DNA of 64,000 nucleotides from JACQQW01 sp964520655 (GCA_964520655.1 CAZFNI010000011.1:6800-70799), one strand, 5' to 3'; shown: positions 51,092 to 60,406, counted from the first letter of the stretch. The notes: generated by a model not told the origin, from the sequence alone. Program-made: numbers and translations.

Positions 51092-52313
51092 ATACTGGCA
51101 TCGGTCGTTCCTGGAAGAACGCGCGTCTATCGGGCTGTCATTTTTCAGGATCTTTGTCGCCCTCGCAACGGGTCTCCATGTGATCCCGGCATTTTTTGCG
51201 CTGCCGGATAACTTTTCTGCCTCAGCTCTAAAGCTGCACGATTACAGTTTCTTTCCGCTTTGGACGCTGCGGTGGGTGGCCCAAAGCCCTGACTGGCTGA
51301 TCGAGTTGTTCGTTAAATTGTTTATCATCTTCTGGTTTGGGTTTTTGGTCGGCATCAGGACGCAGCTGTGCGGCATCGGAATGACGCTGTGCTGCTATTA
51401 TTTTTATGCGCTTAATAGTTTCCATATCGGAACATTGTCCTGGGACATTCTGCTTGTCACCCTGTTCTTGATGTGCATAACGCCGTATCCGGGTGATTAT
51501 TTTTCCATCGATGCGTTAAACAGTAAACATCGACAGCCCTGGGCAAGGCCAAGGCCGTATTTTATCCAGAGATTGCTGCAGATACAGATCGCTTCAACAT
51601 ACTTTTATACGGCACTGCACAAGATCACCGGCGAAGGCGATTGGCTGACCGGCAACCCGATCCATGCCCTGGTCAATTACCCTCAGGCAGGGGTGACGAA
51701 GAATTTTTTATTTAAGGAGTGGATGGCCGTTCATCCGCAATTCTGTTACGTGCTTGGCATTATCGTCGTAGCTGTGGAATTGCTGATGCCGTTGTTGCTT
51801 TTTTATCCCAAAACGCGCCGCAGTGGCATCATCCTGGGGTTCGTCTTCCATGTGACGCTGATCTTGACGCTGGATGTGCCGGCGATATTCTTCTTTTTAT
51901 ACCCCGCCCAGCTGCTGCTGTTTATCCACCCTGATGCCGTGTTGAGATGGATCGAGTCTATCCGCCGCCGTCAAGTCCCCATGACGCTGCTTTATGACGG
52001 GGACTGCGGGTTCTGCCGGCGTTGGGTCGAGCGGTTTATGGTGATGGATATTTTTGGCCGGCTGACCTTTAAACCCATGGCCGATGCCGGGCATGAGATG
52101 GTCTTAGTTGATGGTGAAACGCGATGGGGAGGATTCCGGGCTTTTCGCAGGCTTTGTTTACAATTACCTATGCTTTATCCTCTGGTGTTATTCGTGTATT
52201 TCCCCGGTGCCGTTTGGGTTGGGGACTGGGGATACCGTTTTGTAGCGCGTAATCGTCATTTATTCTCTGGTCTTAAGGCCTGCGGCAATAACAGCTGCTC
52301 TAGATCTTTATGA
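51078..52313 (+). CDS. HTTM - DCC1 fusion protein
   Basis: A 411-residue fusion. Residues ~12-290 form a multi-helix HTTM domain (horizontally transferred transmembrane domain, related to vitamin K-dependent gamma-carboxylase), with ASTYFYTALHKITGEGDWLTGNPIHALV as a hallmark stretch. Residues ~298-405 are a DCC1/YuxK-like thiol-disulfide domain starting LLYDGDCGFCRRWV with the CGFC redox pair. Two Cys near the C terminus (CGNNSC) could form a second pair. With the DsbA-like and MauE-like genes upstream this makes four envelope redox proteins in 4 kb. Overlaps the next gene by 4 nt. Confidence 0.88.
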   Translation: MSVVKYWHRSFLEERASIGLSFFRIFVALATGLHVIPAFFALPDNFSASALKLHDYSFFPLWTLRWVAQSPDWLIELFVKLFIIFWFGFLVGIRTQLCGIGMTLCCYYFYALNSFHIGTLSWDILLVTLFLMCITPYPGDYFSIDALNSKHRQPWARPRPYFIQRLLQIQIASTYFYTALHKITGEGDWLTGNPIHALVNYPQAGVTKNFLFKEWMAVHPQFCYVLGIIVVAVELLMPLLLFYPKTRRSGIILGFVFHVTLILTLDVPAIFFFLYPAQLLLFIHPDAVLRWIESIRRRQVPMTLLYDGDCGFCRRWVERFMVMDIFGRLTFKPMADAGHEMVLVDGETRWGGFRAFRRLCLQLPMLYPLVLFVYFPGAVWVGDWGYRFVARNRHLFSGLKACGNNSCSRSL

Positions 52314-53422
52314 ATTCATCAAAGACAATAGCCCGCACCCTTTGGACGCATGTTCTGCTGGTCATGATATTTGGCCTGATCGCTTTATACAGCGCTTCCT
52401 ATAATAATGTGAGGGTCAGTCAATCTGTTTTTTATGACCAGCTGGGTATCGCCGCGGTCTCTGTGATCATGATGGTGATCTTAAGCACGTTGGATTATCG
52501 CAAGTGGTTTGAGGTGGCGTATATCGTGTACGGCATCAGTATTGTGTTTTTGGTCCTGGTGTTTTTTGTCGGACGCCAGGCCTTGGGGGCGACGCGGTGG
52601 TTCTCGATCGGCGGGTTTAGTTTTCAGCCGTCGGAATTCAGCAAGTTCGCTGTCACTTTGATGCTGGCCAGGTATTTCTGCAGCCGCAGGCCGCATTTGT
52701 CTTTTAATCTATCCGGCTCTCTGAGGGGGGTGTGGGAAGATCTGCTTTGGCCGTTAGTATTGACAGGTATTTCTGTTTTACTTATTTTCAAGCAGCCGGA
52801 TCTTGGTACAGCCATTATCGTTTTTAGTGTTTTTTTGTTGATGCTTTTTGCCAGCGGGATCGCTCCTAAGATCTTTGCGGCGTTTATGGGAATGATCGCG
52901 CTGGCCACGCCGTTTATGTGGCATTTTCTAAAACCGTATCAACGGGACCGGCTTCTTGTATTCATTAATCCCAATCATGATCCGACCGGTGCGGGGTATA
53001 CGATCATCCAGTCGAAGATCGCGGTCGGGTCCGGCCAGATCTTCGGCAAAGGCTGGCTTTCCGGCACTCAGAACCAATTGAATTTCCTACCAGAGCGGCA
53101 CACGGATTTCATATTTTCGGTCATTGGAGAGGAATGGGGATTCTTAGGCTCGGTCTTTTTGGTCTATTGTTATGCCATGATCATTTACGCGGGGTTCTCT
53201 ATTGCTGCCCGCACCAAGGACCGGTTCGGGCAGATCGCTGCTGTCGGCATGGCAGGGGTGATCGGTCTGCAGGTGGTCATCAACATTGCCATGGTCATGG
53301 GGCTTTTGCCGGTGGTTGGGATCACGCTGCCCTTGATCAGTTATGGGCGCACATCGTTCATTGTTTTTGCCATGATGATCGGATTTTTACTCAATTTAAA
53401 TAAAAAGCGGACAATGTTTTAA
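52310..53422 (+). CDS. rodA: Rod-shape protein RodA (SEDS glycosyltransferase)
   Basis: A 370-residue SEDS-family protein with about ten transmembrane helices that polymerises lipid II during cell elongation. Recognised motifs are GATRWFSIGGFSFQPSEFSK, FKQPDLGTAIIVF, the periplasmic loop NQLNFLPERHTDFIFSVIGEEWGFLG and GLLPVVGITLPLISYGRTS. The extra-long tails of FtsW are missing, so RodA is favoured. The class B PBP2 and MreBCD partners are not in the window. ATGA overlap with the HTTM gene. Confidence 0.93.
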   Translation: MNSSKTIARTLWTHVLLVMIFGLIALYSASYNNVRVSQSVFYDQLGIAAVSVIMMVILSTLDYRKWFEVAYIVYGISIVFLVLVFFVGRQALGATRWFSIGGFSFQPSEFSKFAVTLMLARYFCSRRPHLSFNLSGSLRGVWEDLLWPLVLTGISVLLIFKQPDLGTAIIVFSVFLLMLFASGIAPKIFAAFMGMIALATPFMWHFLKPYQRDRLLVFINPNHDPTGAGYTIIQSKIAVGSGQIFGKGWLSGTQNQLNFLPERHTDFIFSVIGEEWGFLGSVFLVYCYAMIIYAGFSIAARTKDRFGQIAAVGMAGVIGLQVVINIAMVMGLLPVVGITLPLISYGRTSFIVFAMMIGFLLNLNKKRTMF

Positions 53423-53431
53423 AGGTAATAC

Positions 53432-53460
53432 TAGACATTTGATAGTCCATTAAGTATATT
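53432..53460 (+). promoter_or_regulatory. Promoter of pilus-assembly operon, leaderless arrangement
   Basis: TAGACA (53432-53437, five of six) and TATATT (53455-53460) at 17-bp spacing. The -10 ends 7 nt before the ATG at 53468, with no ribosome site. Confidence 0.78.
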
Positions 53461-53467
53461 GAAAGTT

Positions 53468-53917
53468 ATGAAACATTTTAGAAAAACAGTCAATAAGCAA
53501 TTGGGTGAGATCTTGATCGAGCGGGGCATCATCACCCGGGTACAGCTGGAAGATGCGTTAAAATCTCAGAAGGACAGCGGTTTGCTGCTGGGGGAAGCGT
53601 TGGTCACGCTCAAATATGTGTCAGAGGAGGACATTGTCCAGGCCCTGACCTGCCAATACGGTTTTCCTTATTTGCCTTTGTCGAATTATGAGATCGCCCC
53701 GGAAGTCCTCGCGACCTTGCCGGTCAATATCTGTAAGAAATATTGCCTGATCCCTATCGATAAGATCGGCAAAAGCCTGACGCTGGCGATGGATAATCCG
53801 CTGAATCTGCAAGCCTTGGAAGATGTGGAATTGGTCACGGGTAGCGTCGTTCAGGCTTTTGTCAGCACCACGACGGATATCCGCAACGCGATCAAACGCT
53901 ATTACGAAACAACGTAA
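53468..53917 (+). CDS. Stand-alone MshEN (GspE N-terminal) domain protein
   Basis: A 149-residue protein consisting only of an MshEN/GspE-N domain: GEILIERGIITRVQLEDALKSQKDSG, LGEALVTLKYVSEEDIVQAL, PVNICKKYCLIPIDKIGKSLTLAMDNPLNLQALE. MshEN domains bind cyclic-di-GMP in some T2SS and pilus ATPases through conserved Arg and Leu-rich repeats; whether this copy binds it cannot be read with certainty. It precedes two full PilB-like ATPases by 8 nt and so may be a regulatory subunit. ATG 53468 fits the promoter better than TTG 53459. Confidence 0.88.
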   Translation: MKHFRKTVNKQLGEILIERGIITRVQLEDALKSQKDSGLLLGEALVTLKYVSEEDIVQALTCQYGFPYLPLSNYEIAPEVLATLPVNICKKYCLIPIDKIGKSLTLAMDNPLNLQALEDVELVTGSVVQAFVSTTTDIRNAIKRYYETT

Positions 53918-53925
53918 GATATCCG

Positions 53926-55647
53926 ATGTTATCTTTTAAAGACCGGCTTAAAGAGATTGTTTTACGCGATAAGCTGCTGACTCCGGAAAGTCTGGAGAAG
54001 GTTCTCGATGAACAAAAGAAAACCGGCGGCGAACTAAGCCGTATTCTGCAAAAAAACAAGCTCCTCACCGACGACCAGTTGTGTCATGTTCTTAGTGAAG
54101 GTTTGGATATCCCCGTCATCAACCTTTCTGTGTTCAGGCTTGATCCCGCGGTCGTTAAGGTCCTTCCCAAAGAATTTGCTTTAGAATACCGCATGATACC
54201 GATCTCCCGGCTTGGCAATCAGCTGACGGTCGCCATGGTCGACCCACAGGATGTTTTTGCGATCGATAATGCCAAGGCGTTGACCAATATGTCGATCAAT
54301 GTGGTCATCGCGAAGGCCAGGGACATTCTCGCGGCTATTGAGCGTATGTATGATGCTGACAGTTCCGCATCGCTCGAGGATATCCTCAAGGACATCAAGA
54401 CCAGTGAAGATATAGAGCTGGTCAAGACCAATATGGCCTCAATTGATAAGCAGAAGGTGGAGAGCCTGACGGAAGATGCCCCGATCATTACGCTTGTCAA
54501 TACGATCATTGAGCAGGCCGTTTTGGCTAAAGCCAGCGATGTTTTTTTGGAGCCGATGGAAACGACCATGCGCATCCGTTATCGAGTCGACGGGATGATC
54601 CGCGAGATCGACCGCATGCCTAAAGTATTCCATTTCCCGGTTATTTCGCGCGTTAAGGTCATTTCTAATCTGGATATCGCTGAACATCGCCTGCCACAGG
54701 ATGGACGTTTTCGCATTGTCACCGCGCAGGGAAAAGAAGTGGATTTCCGCGTGAACGTTTTGCCAACGTCTTTTGGAGAAAAAGTGGTACTTCGGATCTT
54801 GGATAAGAATCTGGAGGTCCATGGTCTGGACAGACTTGGATTCGAGCAGGCCAGCTTAAATCGCCTGAAAGAAAGTTGCGAACGCCCTCATGGGATGATC
54901 CTGGCTTGTGGGCCGACGGGCAGCGGCAAGACGACCACATTATATTCGATCCTCAAACATATTGATACCCCGGGCAAGAACATCATCACGGTCGAGGACC
55001 CTGTTGAGATACAGGTGAAAGGTCTTAATCAGGTCAATATCCGTCCGGAGGTGGGGCTGACGTTCCCGGCAAGTCTGCGGGCCATACTGCGTCAGGATCC
55101 TGATGTGATCTTGATCGGAGAGGTCCGCGATGCAGAAACCCTGGATATTGCGGTCAAAGCCGCGTTGACGGGCCATTTGGTCCTGACATCGCTGCACACC
55201 ACAACAGCGGCGGGTTCAGTGACGCGCATGGTCAATATGGGGATCGAGCCGTTCCTGTTGTGCTCTTCTGTGATCGCCATTGTGGCACAACGACTTGTCC
55301 GTCGGGTATGTCCCAAGTGCCGTGAAGCATATACCATCGCCCCGGAAGTTGCCAAACAATTCAATCTCGCTAAACTTGTTCCTGATCATAATCTGATCTT
55401 TTATCGTCCCAAAGGGTGCCAGAAATGTTTTAACAGCGGTTATCAGGGACGGGTTGGGATAACGGAGATCTTGATCATGACCAACAAGATCAAGGAATTG
55501 ATATTGGCCAGGGCTCCAGAGCTTGAGATCAAGAATGCCGCGCGTGAAGTCGGGATGGTCACGATGCGTGAGGATGCTGTGATCAAGGCGAGCAATGGTC
55601 TGACAACATTGGAAGAGGTGGTGCGCTTGACCGCACCGGATAATTGA
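53926..55647 (+). CDS. pilB: PilB/GspE assembly ATPase, copy 1
   Basis: A 573-residue secretion ATPase that drives type IV pilus or T2SS pseudopilus assembly. It has an N-terminal MshEN domain (~1-145), a linker and a RecA-like core with Walker A GPTGSGKT at 329-336, Asp box and Walker B (DPDVILIGEVRDAETLD), His box (GHLVLTSLHTTTAAG) and a zinc-binding CxxC pair (VCPKC ... GCQKC). It is followed by a second paralogue whose ATG overlaps its stop (TGATG-type). Retraction ATPase PilT is not seen. Confidence 0.94.
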   Translation: MLSFKDRLKEIVLRDKLLTPESLEKVLDEQKKTGGELSRILQKNKLLTDDQLCHVLSEGLDIPVINLSVFRLDPAVVKVLPKEFALEYRMIPISRLGNQLTVAMVDPQDVFAIDNAKALTNMSINVVIAKARDILAAIERMYDADSSASLEDILKDIKTSEDIELVKTNMASIDKQKVESLTEDAPIITLVNTIIEQAVLAKASDVFLEPMETTMRIRYRVDGMIREIDRMPKVFHFPVISRVKVISNLDIAEHRLPQDGRFRIVTAQGKEVDFRVNVLPTSFGEKVVLRILDKNLEVHGLDRLGFEQASLNRLKESCERPHGMILACGPTGSGKTTTLYSILKHIDTPGKNIITVEDPVEIQVKGLNQVNIRPEVGLTFPASLRAILRQDPDVILIGEVRDAETLDIAVKAALTGHLVLTSLHTTTAAGSVTRMVNMGIEPFLLCSSVIAIVAQRLVRRVCPKCREAYTIAPEVAKQFNLAKLVPDHNLIFYRPKGCQKCFNSGYQGRVGITEILIMTNKIKELILARAPELEIKNAAREVGMVTMREDAVIKASNGLTTLEEVVRLTAPDN

Positions 55648-57344
55648 TGGAAACAACACGAGAGCGCATTCTAAAAGCGATCAAGGTGCTGCCCAATATC
55701 GACCATGGGGCGCTGGACAGTGTTTTTTTATCCAAGGACGACCGCAAGGTGGGGTTGATCCGTAAATTGCTTGATCAAAAGATCGTGCCGGAGCAGGAAC
55801 TTCTGGTCATTTTGGTCAGGGAATTGAAGATCCCGGCCATCGATCTGACTAAATACCGTATTGATGAAAAACTGAAAAGCATTCTTTCGGAGAAAGTGGC
55901 GCGGCAGTACGAAGTTGTTCCTATATCTTGTTTTGCGAATATCCTCACGGTGGCGGTTTCTGACCCGCTGAATGTGTTCTGCATCGACGATCTTTCGAAC
56001 ATCACTCAGAAGGAAGTGGACATCATCATCGCCACACCGACCCAGATCAAGAACGCCCTGGAAACGTATTATGCCACAGCCTCGGCGACCATTGCCAATG
56101 CGGCGGAGAATCTGGAAGCCTCTAATATTGAAATGTCCCCGGAGGAGGGGGTACAGGAGGTCAATAATTCATTAGCAGATGAGGCTCCAGTTATCCGGAT
56201 GGTCAATCTGGTGATCAAGCAGGCCTTGCGTCAGCGGGCGTCGGATATCCATATGGAGCCGACCGAGACCGGCATGCGTGTCCGTTACCGTATCGACGGT
56301 ATTTTACAGGATATTCTGACGATCCCCAGAGAGAACCAGAACGCCGTCATTGTGCGGATCAAGATCATTTCGAAGCTTGACATCACCAGTGTTCAGGTGC
56401 CGCAGGACGGTCGTTTTAAGATGCGTTTAAGCGGCCAGGAGATCGATTTCCGTGTGTCTTTGCTTCCGACGACATTTGGGCAGAAGGTCGTGCTGCGGGT
56501 CCTGGACAAAGCAAACCTTTCGGTCGGGTTGAATAAGCTGGGTTTCTCCAAGGCGTCCATGGAATTATTGGAAGACGGCATGAAAAAACCATTCGGCATG
56601 ATCTTAGTCACCGGTCCGACCGGAAGCGGCAAATCGACGACGCTCTATTCAATGATCAATAAGCTTAATACGGTGGACCGCAACATTGTGACCATTGAGG
56701 ACCCGGTGGAATATCTGGTGGAAGGATTGACCCAGATCGAGACAAAATCTGATATCGGTTTGACGTTTTCGTCAGGATTAAAGGCAGTGCTGCGTCAGTC
56801 CCCGGACATTGTCATGGTTGGTGAGATCCGCGACGGTGAGACGGCCGATATTTCGATCAAAGCGGCCTTGACCGGGCAATTGGTATTATCAACCCTGCAT
56901 ACCAATGATGCCGCGGGAGCTGTCAATCGCCTGGTGGACATGGGACTTGAACCTTTTCTGGTGGCGTCAAGCGTGGTCCTGGTGTGTGCCCAACGCTTGT
57001 GCCGCAAGATATGTCCGTTCTGCAAGCATAAAGTCCAGATGCCGGATGCCGCATTTGCCAAGATCAAAGATAAGGTCAAGGTGGACCTGGTCTTTTACCA
57101 GGGGAAAGGGTGCGATCGCTGCCGTCATACGGGATATCTGGGCCGTTTGGGGGTCACCGAAGTCCTGCAGATCGACGATCATGTCAAGGATCTGATCATT
57201 CGCGGGAAATCTTCCCACGAAATTGCCCATTATGCCCAGCAGAAGCAGGGGATGAAATTACTGTTCGATGACGTGATCGATAAGATGGTGGCTGGAGAAA
57301 CGACTTTGGAAGAGGTCTACCGCATCGCCGCGGAAGAGATCTAG
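55647..57344 (+). CDS. PilB/GspE assembly ATPase, copy 2
   Basis: A 565-residue paralogue of the preceding ATPase with the same order: MshEN domain (~1-140), linker, and core with Walker A GPTGSGKS at 323-330, Walker B SPDIVMVGEIRDGETAD, GQLVLSTLHTNDAAG and zinc pairs ICPFC and GCDRC. All catalytic elements look intact, so it is not a decaying copy. ATG 55647 shares one base with the stop of copy 1. The pair may form a hetero-oligomer or serve different fibres. Confidence 0.93.
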   Translation: METTRERILKAIKVLPNIDHGALDSVFLSKDDRKVGLIRKLLDQKIVPEQELLVILVRELKIPAIDLTKYRIDEKLKSILSEKVARQYEVVPISCFANILTVAVSDPLNVFCIDDLSNITQKEVDIIIATPTQIKNALETYYATASATIANAAENLEASNIEMSPEEGVQEVNNSLADEAPVIRMVNLVIKQALRQRASDIHMEPTETGMRVRYRIDGILQDILTIPRENQNAVIVRIKIISKLDITSVQVPQDGRFKMRLSGQEIDFRVSLLPTTFGQKVVLRVLDKANLSVGLNKLGFSKASMELLEDGMKKPFGMILVTGPTGSGKSTTLYSMINKLNTVDRNIVTIEDPVEYLVEGLTQIETKSDIGLTFSSGLKAVLRQSPDIVMVGEIRDGETADISIKAALTGQLVLSTLHTNDAAGAVNRLVDMGLEPFLVASSVVLVCAQRLCRKICPFCKHKVQMPDAAFAKIKDKVKVDLVFYQGKGCDRCRHTGYLGRLGVTEVLQIDDHVKDLIIRGKSSHEIAHYAQQKQGMKLLFDDVIDKMVAGETTLEEVYRIAAEEI

Positions 57345-57414
57345 AAAAAAATTGTTTTATTGATGGAATTCAGTTGATTTTGGGTTATTCTAAATACGGT
57401 TAAAAGGGAGATCT

Positions 57415-58638
57415 ATGCCAACGTATAATTACACAGCACGCGATCAGCAGGGAAAGACAGTAACGGGAAAGATCGCCGCAGAGAATCAGAATATGATCAT
57501 TGCGGAGCTGCGCAAGCGTGATCTGATCATTATTGCCATCGACGAAGAAAAGCAAACGGTTGGCAAAGCGGCGCCGGCACAGCAGGGCAAGGTCTCCAAG
57601 AAAAAGGTCAAATCTGAGGACATTGTTGTTTTTACCCGGCAGTTTGCCACGATGATCGACGCGGGTATCCCCATCATGCAGGCACTGGAAGCGCTGGGGG
57701 AGCAGGCGTCTAATCCATTGTTCAAGAATACGATCGCGACCATCAGGGAAGATATTCAGCTGGGAAGCGGTCTTTCTGTTGCTTTCTCGAAACATAAGAA
57801 TATTTTTGATTCTCTCTATGTGAACATGATCCGGGTGGGGGAGACCGGCGGCGTGCTGACGACGGTTTTGGAAAGGATCGCGCTGTACCTCGAGAAATCC
57901 GAGAAACTCAAACAAAAAGTCCAGGCGGCCATGATCTACCCGGCGGTGGTCGTGACCATGGCCATGCTCATCACCATCGTTCTGTTGGTCAAGGTTGTCC
58001 CGACCTTCTCGCAGATATACGCGTCACTGGGGCAGAAGCTTCCCCTGATGACCCAGGTCTTGATCGATGTGAGCAACTTGTTACAGCACCAGCTGCTGTT
58101 TCTGATGGCCGGGGCTTTCGTGGTTTCTATTATTTTTGTCCAGTACCGCAAGACGCCCAGCGGTTCGCTTAAGATCGATTCTTTGCTGTTGAAGATGCCT
58201 GTTTTTGGGGATCTGATCTGCAAGGTCGCGGTCAGCCGTTTTTGCCGTACATTTTCTACTTTAAGCCAGAGCGGCGTCCCCATCCTCGAAGGTTTGGAGA
58301 TCGTCGGCAAGACTTGCGGTAACCGTGTCATAGAACTGTTGGTCGATGACATCAAAGCAAGTGTCCGAGAAGGCGAGAGTGTCGCTGCACCTTTATCCAA
58401 AAGTAAAGTGTTCCCGCCAATGGTGACGCGCATGATCGCGATCGGTGAAAAAAGCGGGCAGCTGGAAAAAATGATGACGAAGGTCGCGGAATTCTATGAT
58501 GACCAGGTCGATGCCGCTGTGGAAGGGTTGACTAAATTGATCGAACCTTTGATCATTGGTTTTTTGGGGATCGTTGTCGGCTTCATCGTCGTGGCGTTGT
58601 TCATGCCGATCTTAAGCTTGACCACGGCCTTGAAATAG
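57415..58638 (+). CDS. pilC: PilC/GspF inner-membrane platform protein
   Basis: A 407-residue platform protein with two GspF repeats (~70-195 and ~270-400) and three transmembrane helices. Hallmarks are FTRQFATMIDAGIPIMQALEAL, MIRVGETGGVLTTVLERIA, and the matching second-repeat FCRTFSTLSQSGVPILEGLEIV and MIAIGEKSGQLEKMM. The N-terminal tail (YNYTARDQQGKTVTGKI) is typical. AAAAGGGAG precedes the ATG. Between copy 2 of the ATPase and this gene is a 70-nt gap without a clear promoter, so it is probably in the same transcript. Confidence 0.95.
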   Translation: MPTYNYTARDQQGKTVTGKIAAENQNMIIAELRKRDLIIIAIDEEKQTVGKAAPAQQGKVSKKKVKSEDIVVFTRQFATMIDAGIPIMQALEALGEQASNPLFKNTIATIREDIQLGSGLSVAFSKHKNIFDSLYVNMIRVGETGGVLTTVLERIALYLEKSEKLKQKVQAAMIYPAVVVTMAMLITIVLLVKVVPTFSQIYASLGQKLPLMTQVLIDVSNLLQHQLLFLMAGAFVVSIIFVQYRKTPSGSLKIDSLLLKMPVFGDLICKVAVSRFCRTFSTLSQSGVPILEGLEIVGKTCGNRVIELLVDDIKASVREGESVAAPLSKSKVFPPMVTRMIAIGEKSGQLEKMMTKVAEFYDDQVDAAVEGLTKLIEPLIIGFLGIVVGFIVVALFMPILSLTTALK

Positions 58639-58653
58639 CGGGGCCTGAACCCA

Positions 58654-59625
58654 ATGAAAATGAAATCATTCCTTTTTGTCCTCTGTGTTGTTTCTTTTAG
58701 CGTGCTCCCGTTAGTTTATGCGGATGAGCTTCCCTCCGAACCGTCCGTTGATGTCAGCGGCAGCGTCCGCAGTCTTTATGCCAGCGCCGAGAAATTGTCA
58801 TTGGGGAATTCCGTTCTGGCTGTCCACCTCAATGAGATCAATATGAAGGTCGCCGCGCTGCAGCTGCGGCTTAAGCAGTTGTTGATGGACAATGAGCGGT
58901 TAAGCCAAGAAGCATTGAACCTGCAGGATAATGATCCCTCCAGGGCTAAAAAGATCACAGCCTTGGAGAAAGAGTCCTTTGATATGGATACCAAGATAGA
59001 AGAACTACGGGGGAAGATCAAAGCGGATGCTGATGCTTTGGCGCTTGCGCCTGACCAGGAGTCACGCTATGATCAGCGTCTTGCTGAAATAGGCGCGGTC
59101 AGCAAACCTGTTGATGATCCGGTCATTGAATCTAATGCGTCGGAAAAATTACGGCTTCTTAAGTACATTCGGGAAAGTAAAAAAAAGCAGGAGGATCTTT
59201 ACGCCAAGATCATTGCCGGTAAAGTTTCCGTTCCGGTTGTACGCGTAGAATCATCTGCTCAGAAAAATGCGTTGCTTGCTTCGATCAGGGTGCTTGAAGA
59301 TGAGATCGGCCAATTAAAGAAAATGTCATCGCTTTCTGTTGCTAAGGCCAATGACAGTCAGCAATTGAAAGAATTGCAAGCCCAGGTGGCTATGCTGCAG
59401 AAGAACTATGATGTTCTGGAGGGCTTGGAAGCCAGGCTGCAGCAAAAGAGCCAGGTGATGCAGAAAAATGTGGAGCAGCACGGGGAATATGCTCGCCTGA
59501 AGGAGAATTTAGCTCAATTGAACAAGGATAATACGCTTTATCTAATGCAGATCAAGGATCTGCGTGTACAAATGGTTGAGCTGGATAAGCGTAAGACTTT
59601 GTTGGAGGCATTGGTTAGAAAATAG
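58654..59625 (+). CDS. Exported coiled-coil protein 1
   Basis: A 323-residue protein with a Sec signal peptide (MKMKSFLFVLCVVSFSVLPLVYA). The mature part is almost entirely predicted coiled coil (about 40-150 and 165-320), with Lys/Glu/Leu/Gln heptads and no cysteine. No family recognised. It starts 15 nt after pilC and lacks a strong ribosome site. Its place between platform protein and prepilin, and two more exported coiled-coil genes just downstream, suggest a structural periplasmic or surface component tied to the pilus-like system. Confidence 0.82.
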   Translation: MKMKSFLFVLCVVSFSVLPLVYADELPSEPSVDVSGSVRSLYASAEKLSLGNSVLAVHLNEINMKVAALQLRLKQLLMDNERLSQEALNLQDNDPSRAKKITALEKESFDMDTKIEELRGKIKADADALALAPDQESRYDQRLAEIGAVSKPVDDPVIESNASEKLRLLKYIRESKKKQEDLYAKIIAGKVSVPVVRVESSAQKNALLASIRVLEDEIGQLKKMSSLSVAKANDSQQLKELQAQVAMLQKNYDVLEGLEARLQQKSQVMQKNVEQHGEYARLKENLAQLNKDNTLYLMQIKDLRVQMVELDKRKTLLEALVRK

Positions 59626-59984
59626 TTCTTTAGAGGAAGCGTTTTCTTGTTTTCAGCACAACAAAAATCGGTATTTTAAAGAGTAATATTGAGGTGTTTA
59701 AAAGCCTTCGGAAGGGGGGGGGGATTATTAGCGGTTTATTTGTCGACGGAGAATTGTTTTTGTGGGGTTAAGAAGGGTAAGAAATAAGTGATTTGTTGGT
59801 TTGCAATGAGTGCTTTTGTGTGTTATGGTAATACTAGGTTAGTTTTTGGATGTTTGACAATCGGTGTTTTGTATTAACATGGGGCTGTAAAAGGCGGCTG
59901 TGAGTGAGATATGCAGGGAAATGCCATTATAAATTCTCATCCCTCCTCGCATGCCTAAAAGGCGGCCCCCACAAAGGAGAGAGT
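59626..59984. other. Non-coding, G/T-rich region with poly-G tract
   Basis: No gene is seen in these 359 bp. It contains a CCTTCGGAAGG inverted repeat immediately followed by a run of ten G (59714-59723). A ~130-bp stretch (59726-59855) then has very few C on the + strand. Close to the prepilin there is a TTGACA box and a leader in which GGGGCTG (59881-59887) can pair with CGGCCCC near 59963-59969. The region is unlike the compact spacing elsewhere in the window. Confidence 0.75.
59854..59880 (+). promoter_or_regulatory. Putative prepilin promoter
   Basis: TTGACA (59854-59859) is perfect; the best -10 is TAACAT (59875-59880) at 15 bp, which is short. A ~95-nt structured leader would follow, with AAAGGAGAG as ribosome site before ATG 59985. 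Confidence 0.5.
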
Positions 59985-60383
59985 ATGAGAAGCCTAAATA
60001 AAAGATCAGGTTTTACGCTTGTTGAGATCATGATCGTTGTGGCCATCATCGCTTTATTGGCCGCGATCGCGATCCCCAACTTGCTGCGTGCGAAATTGAA
60101 TGCGAACGATGCGTTGGCCAAAGCCACCGTGCGTTCCATCTCAACTTCATCTGAGTCATACGCCACGGCGAATAATGGTAATTACCCATTAAATGTCACG
60201 TCGTTGACTGGCGCCAGTCCGGCATATTTAAATAATGCCTATTGTGACACTACGGTTTCAGGTTATTTCTATACGTGTACGTTCGCCATAGCTACTTATA
60301 CGGTCTCTGCGACACCAGTTACCGTTGGAACAACAGGTACAACTACGTATACAGTTTCAACCGGTGGCGTTCTGACTCCGTAA
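59985..60383 (+). CDS. Type IV prepilin-like protein
   Basis: A 132-residue type IV pilin/pseudopilin. The leader MRSLNKRSG is followed by the processed N terminus FTLVEIMIVVAIIALLAAIAIPNLL, with the peptidase cleavage site after Gly9 and the Glu5 of the mature protein. The globular part is Thr/Ser/Tyr-rich (SISTSSESYATANNGNYP; repeated VTVGTTGTTTYTVSTGG) with one possible disulfide (YC...YTC). Such Thr-rich major pilins form the fibre shaft. A strong ribosome site AAAGGAGAG and a terminator just downstream indicate a highly expressed single gene. Confidence 0.93.
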   Translation: MRSLNKRSGFTLVEIMIVVAIIALLAAIAIPNLLRAKLNANDALAKATVRSISTSSESYATANNGNYPLNVTSLTGASPAYLNNAYCDTTVSGYFYTCTFAIATYTVSATPVTVGTTGTTTYTVSTGGVLTP

Positions 60384-60406
60384 TTATTGTCATAAAACGA
60401 CTTATA

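Noticed and set aside
59881..59984. Riboswitch in the prepilin leader
   Set aside because: A GGGGCTG/CGGCCCC pairing is possible, but no known riboswitch core was recognised and the promoter assignment is weak.
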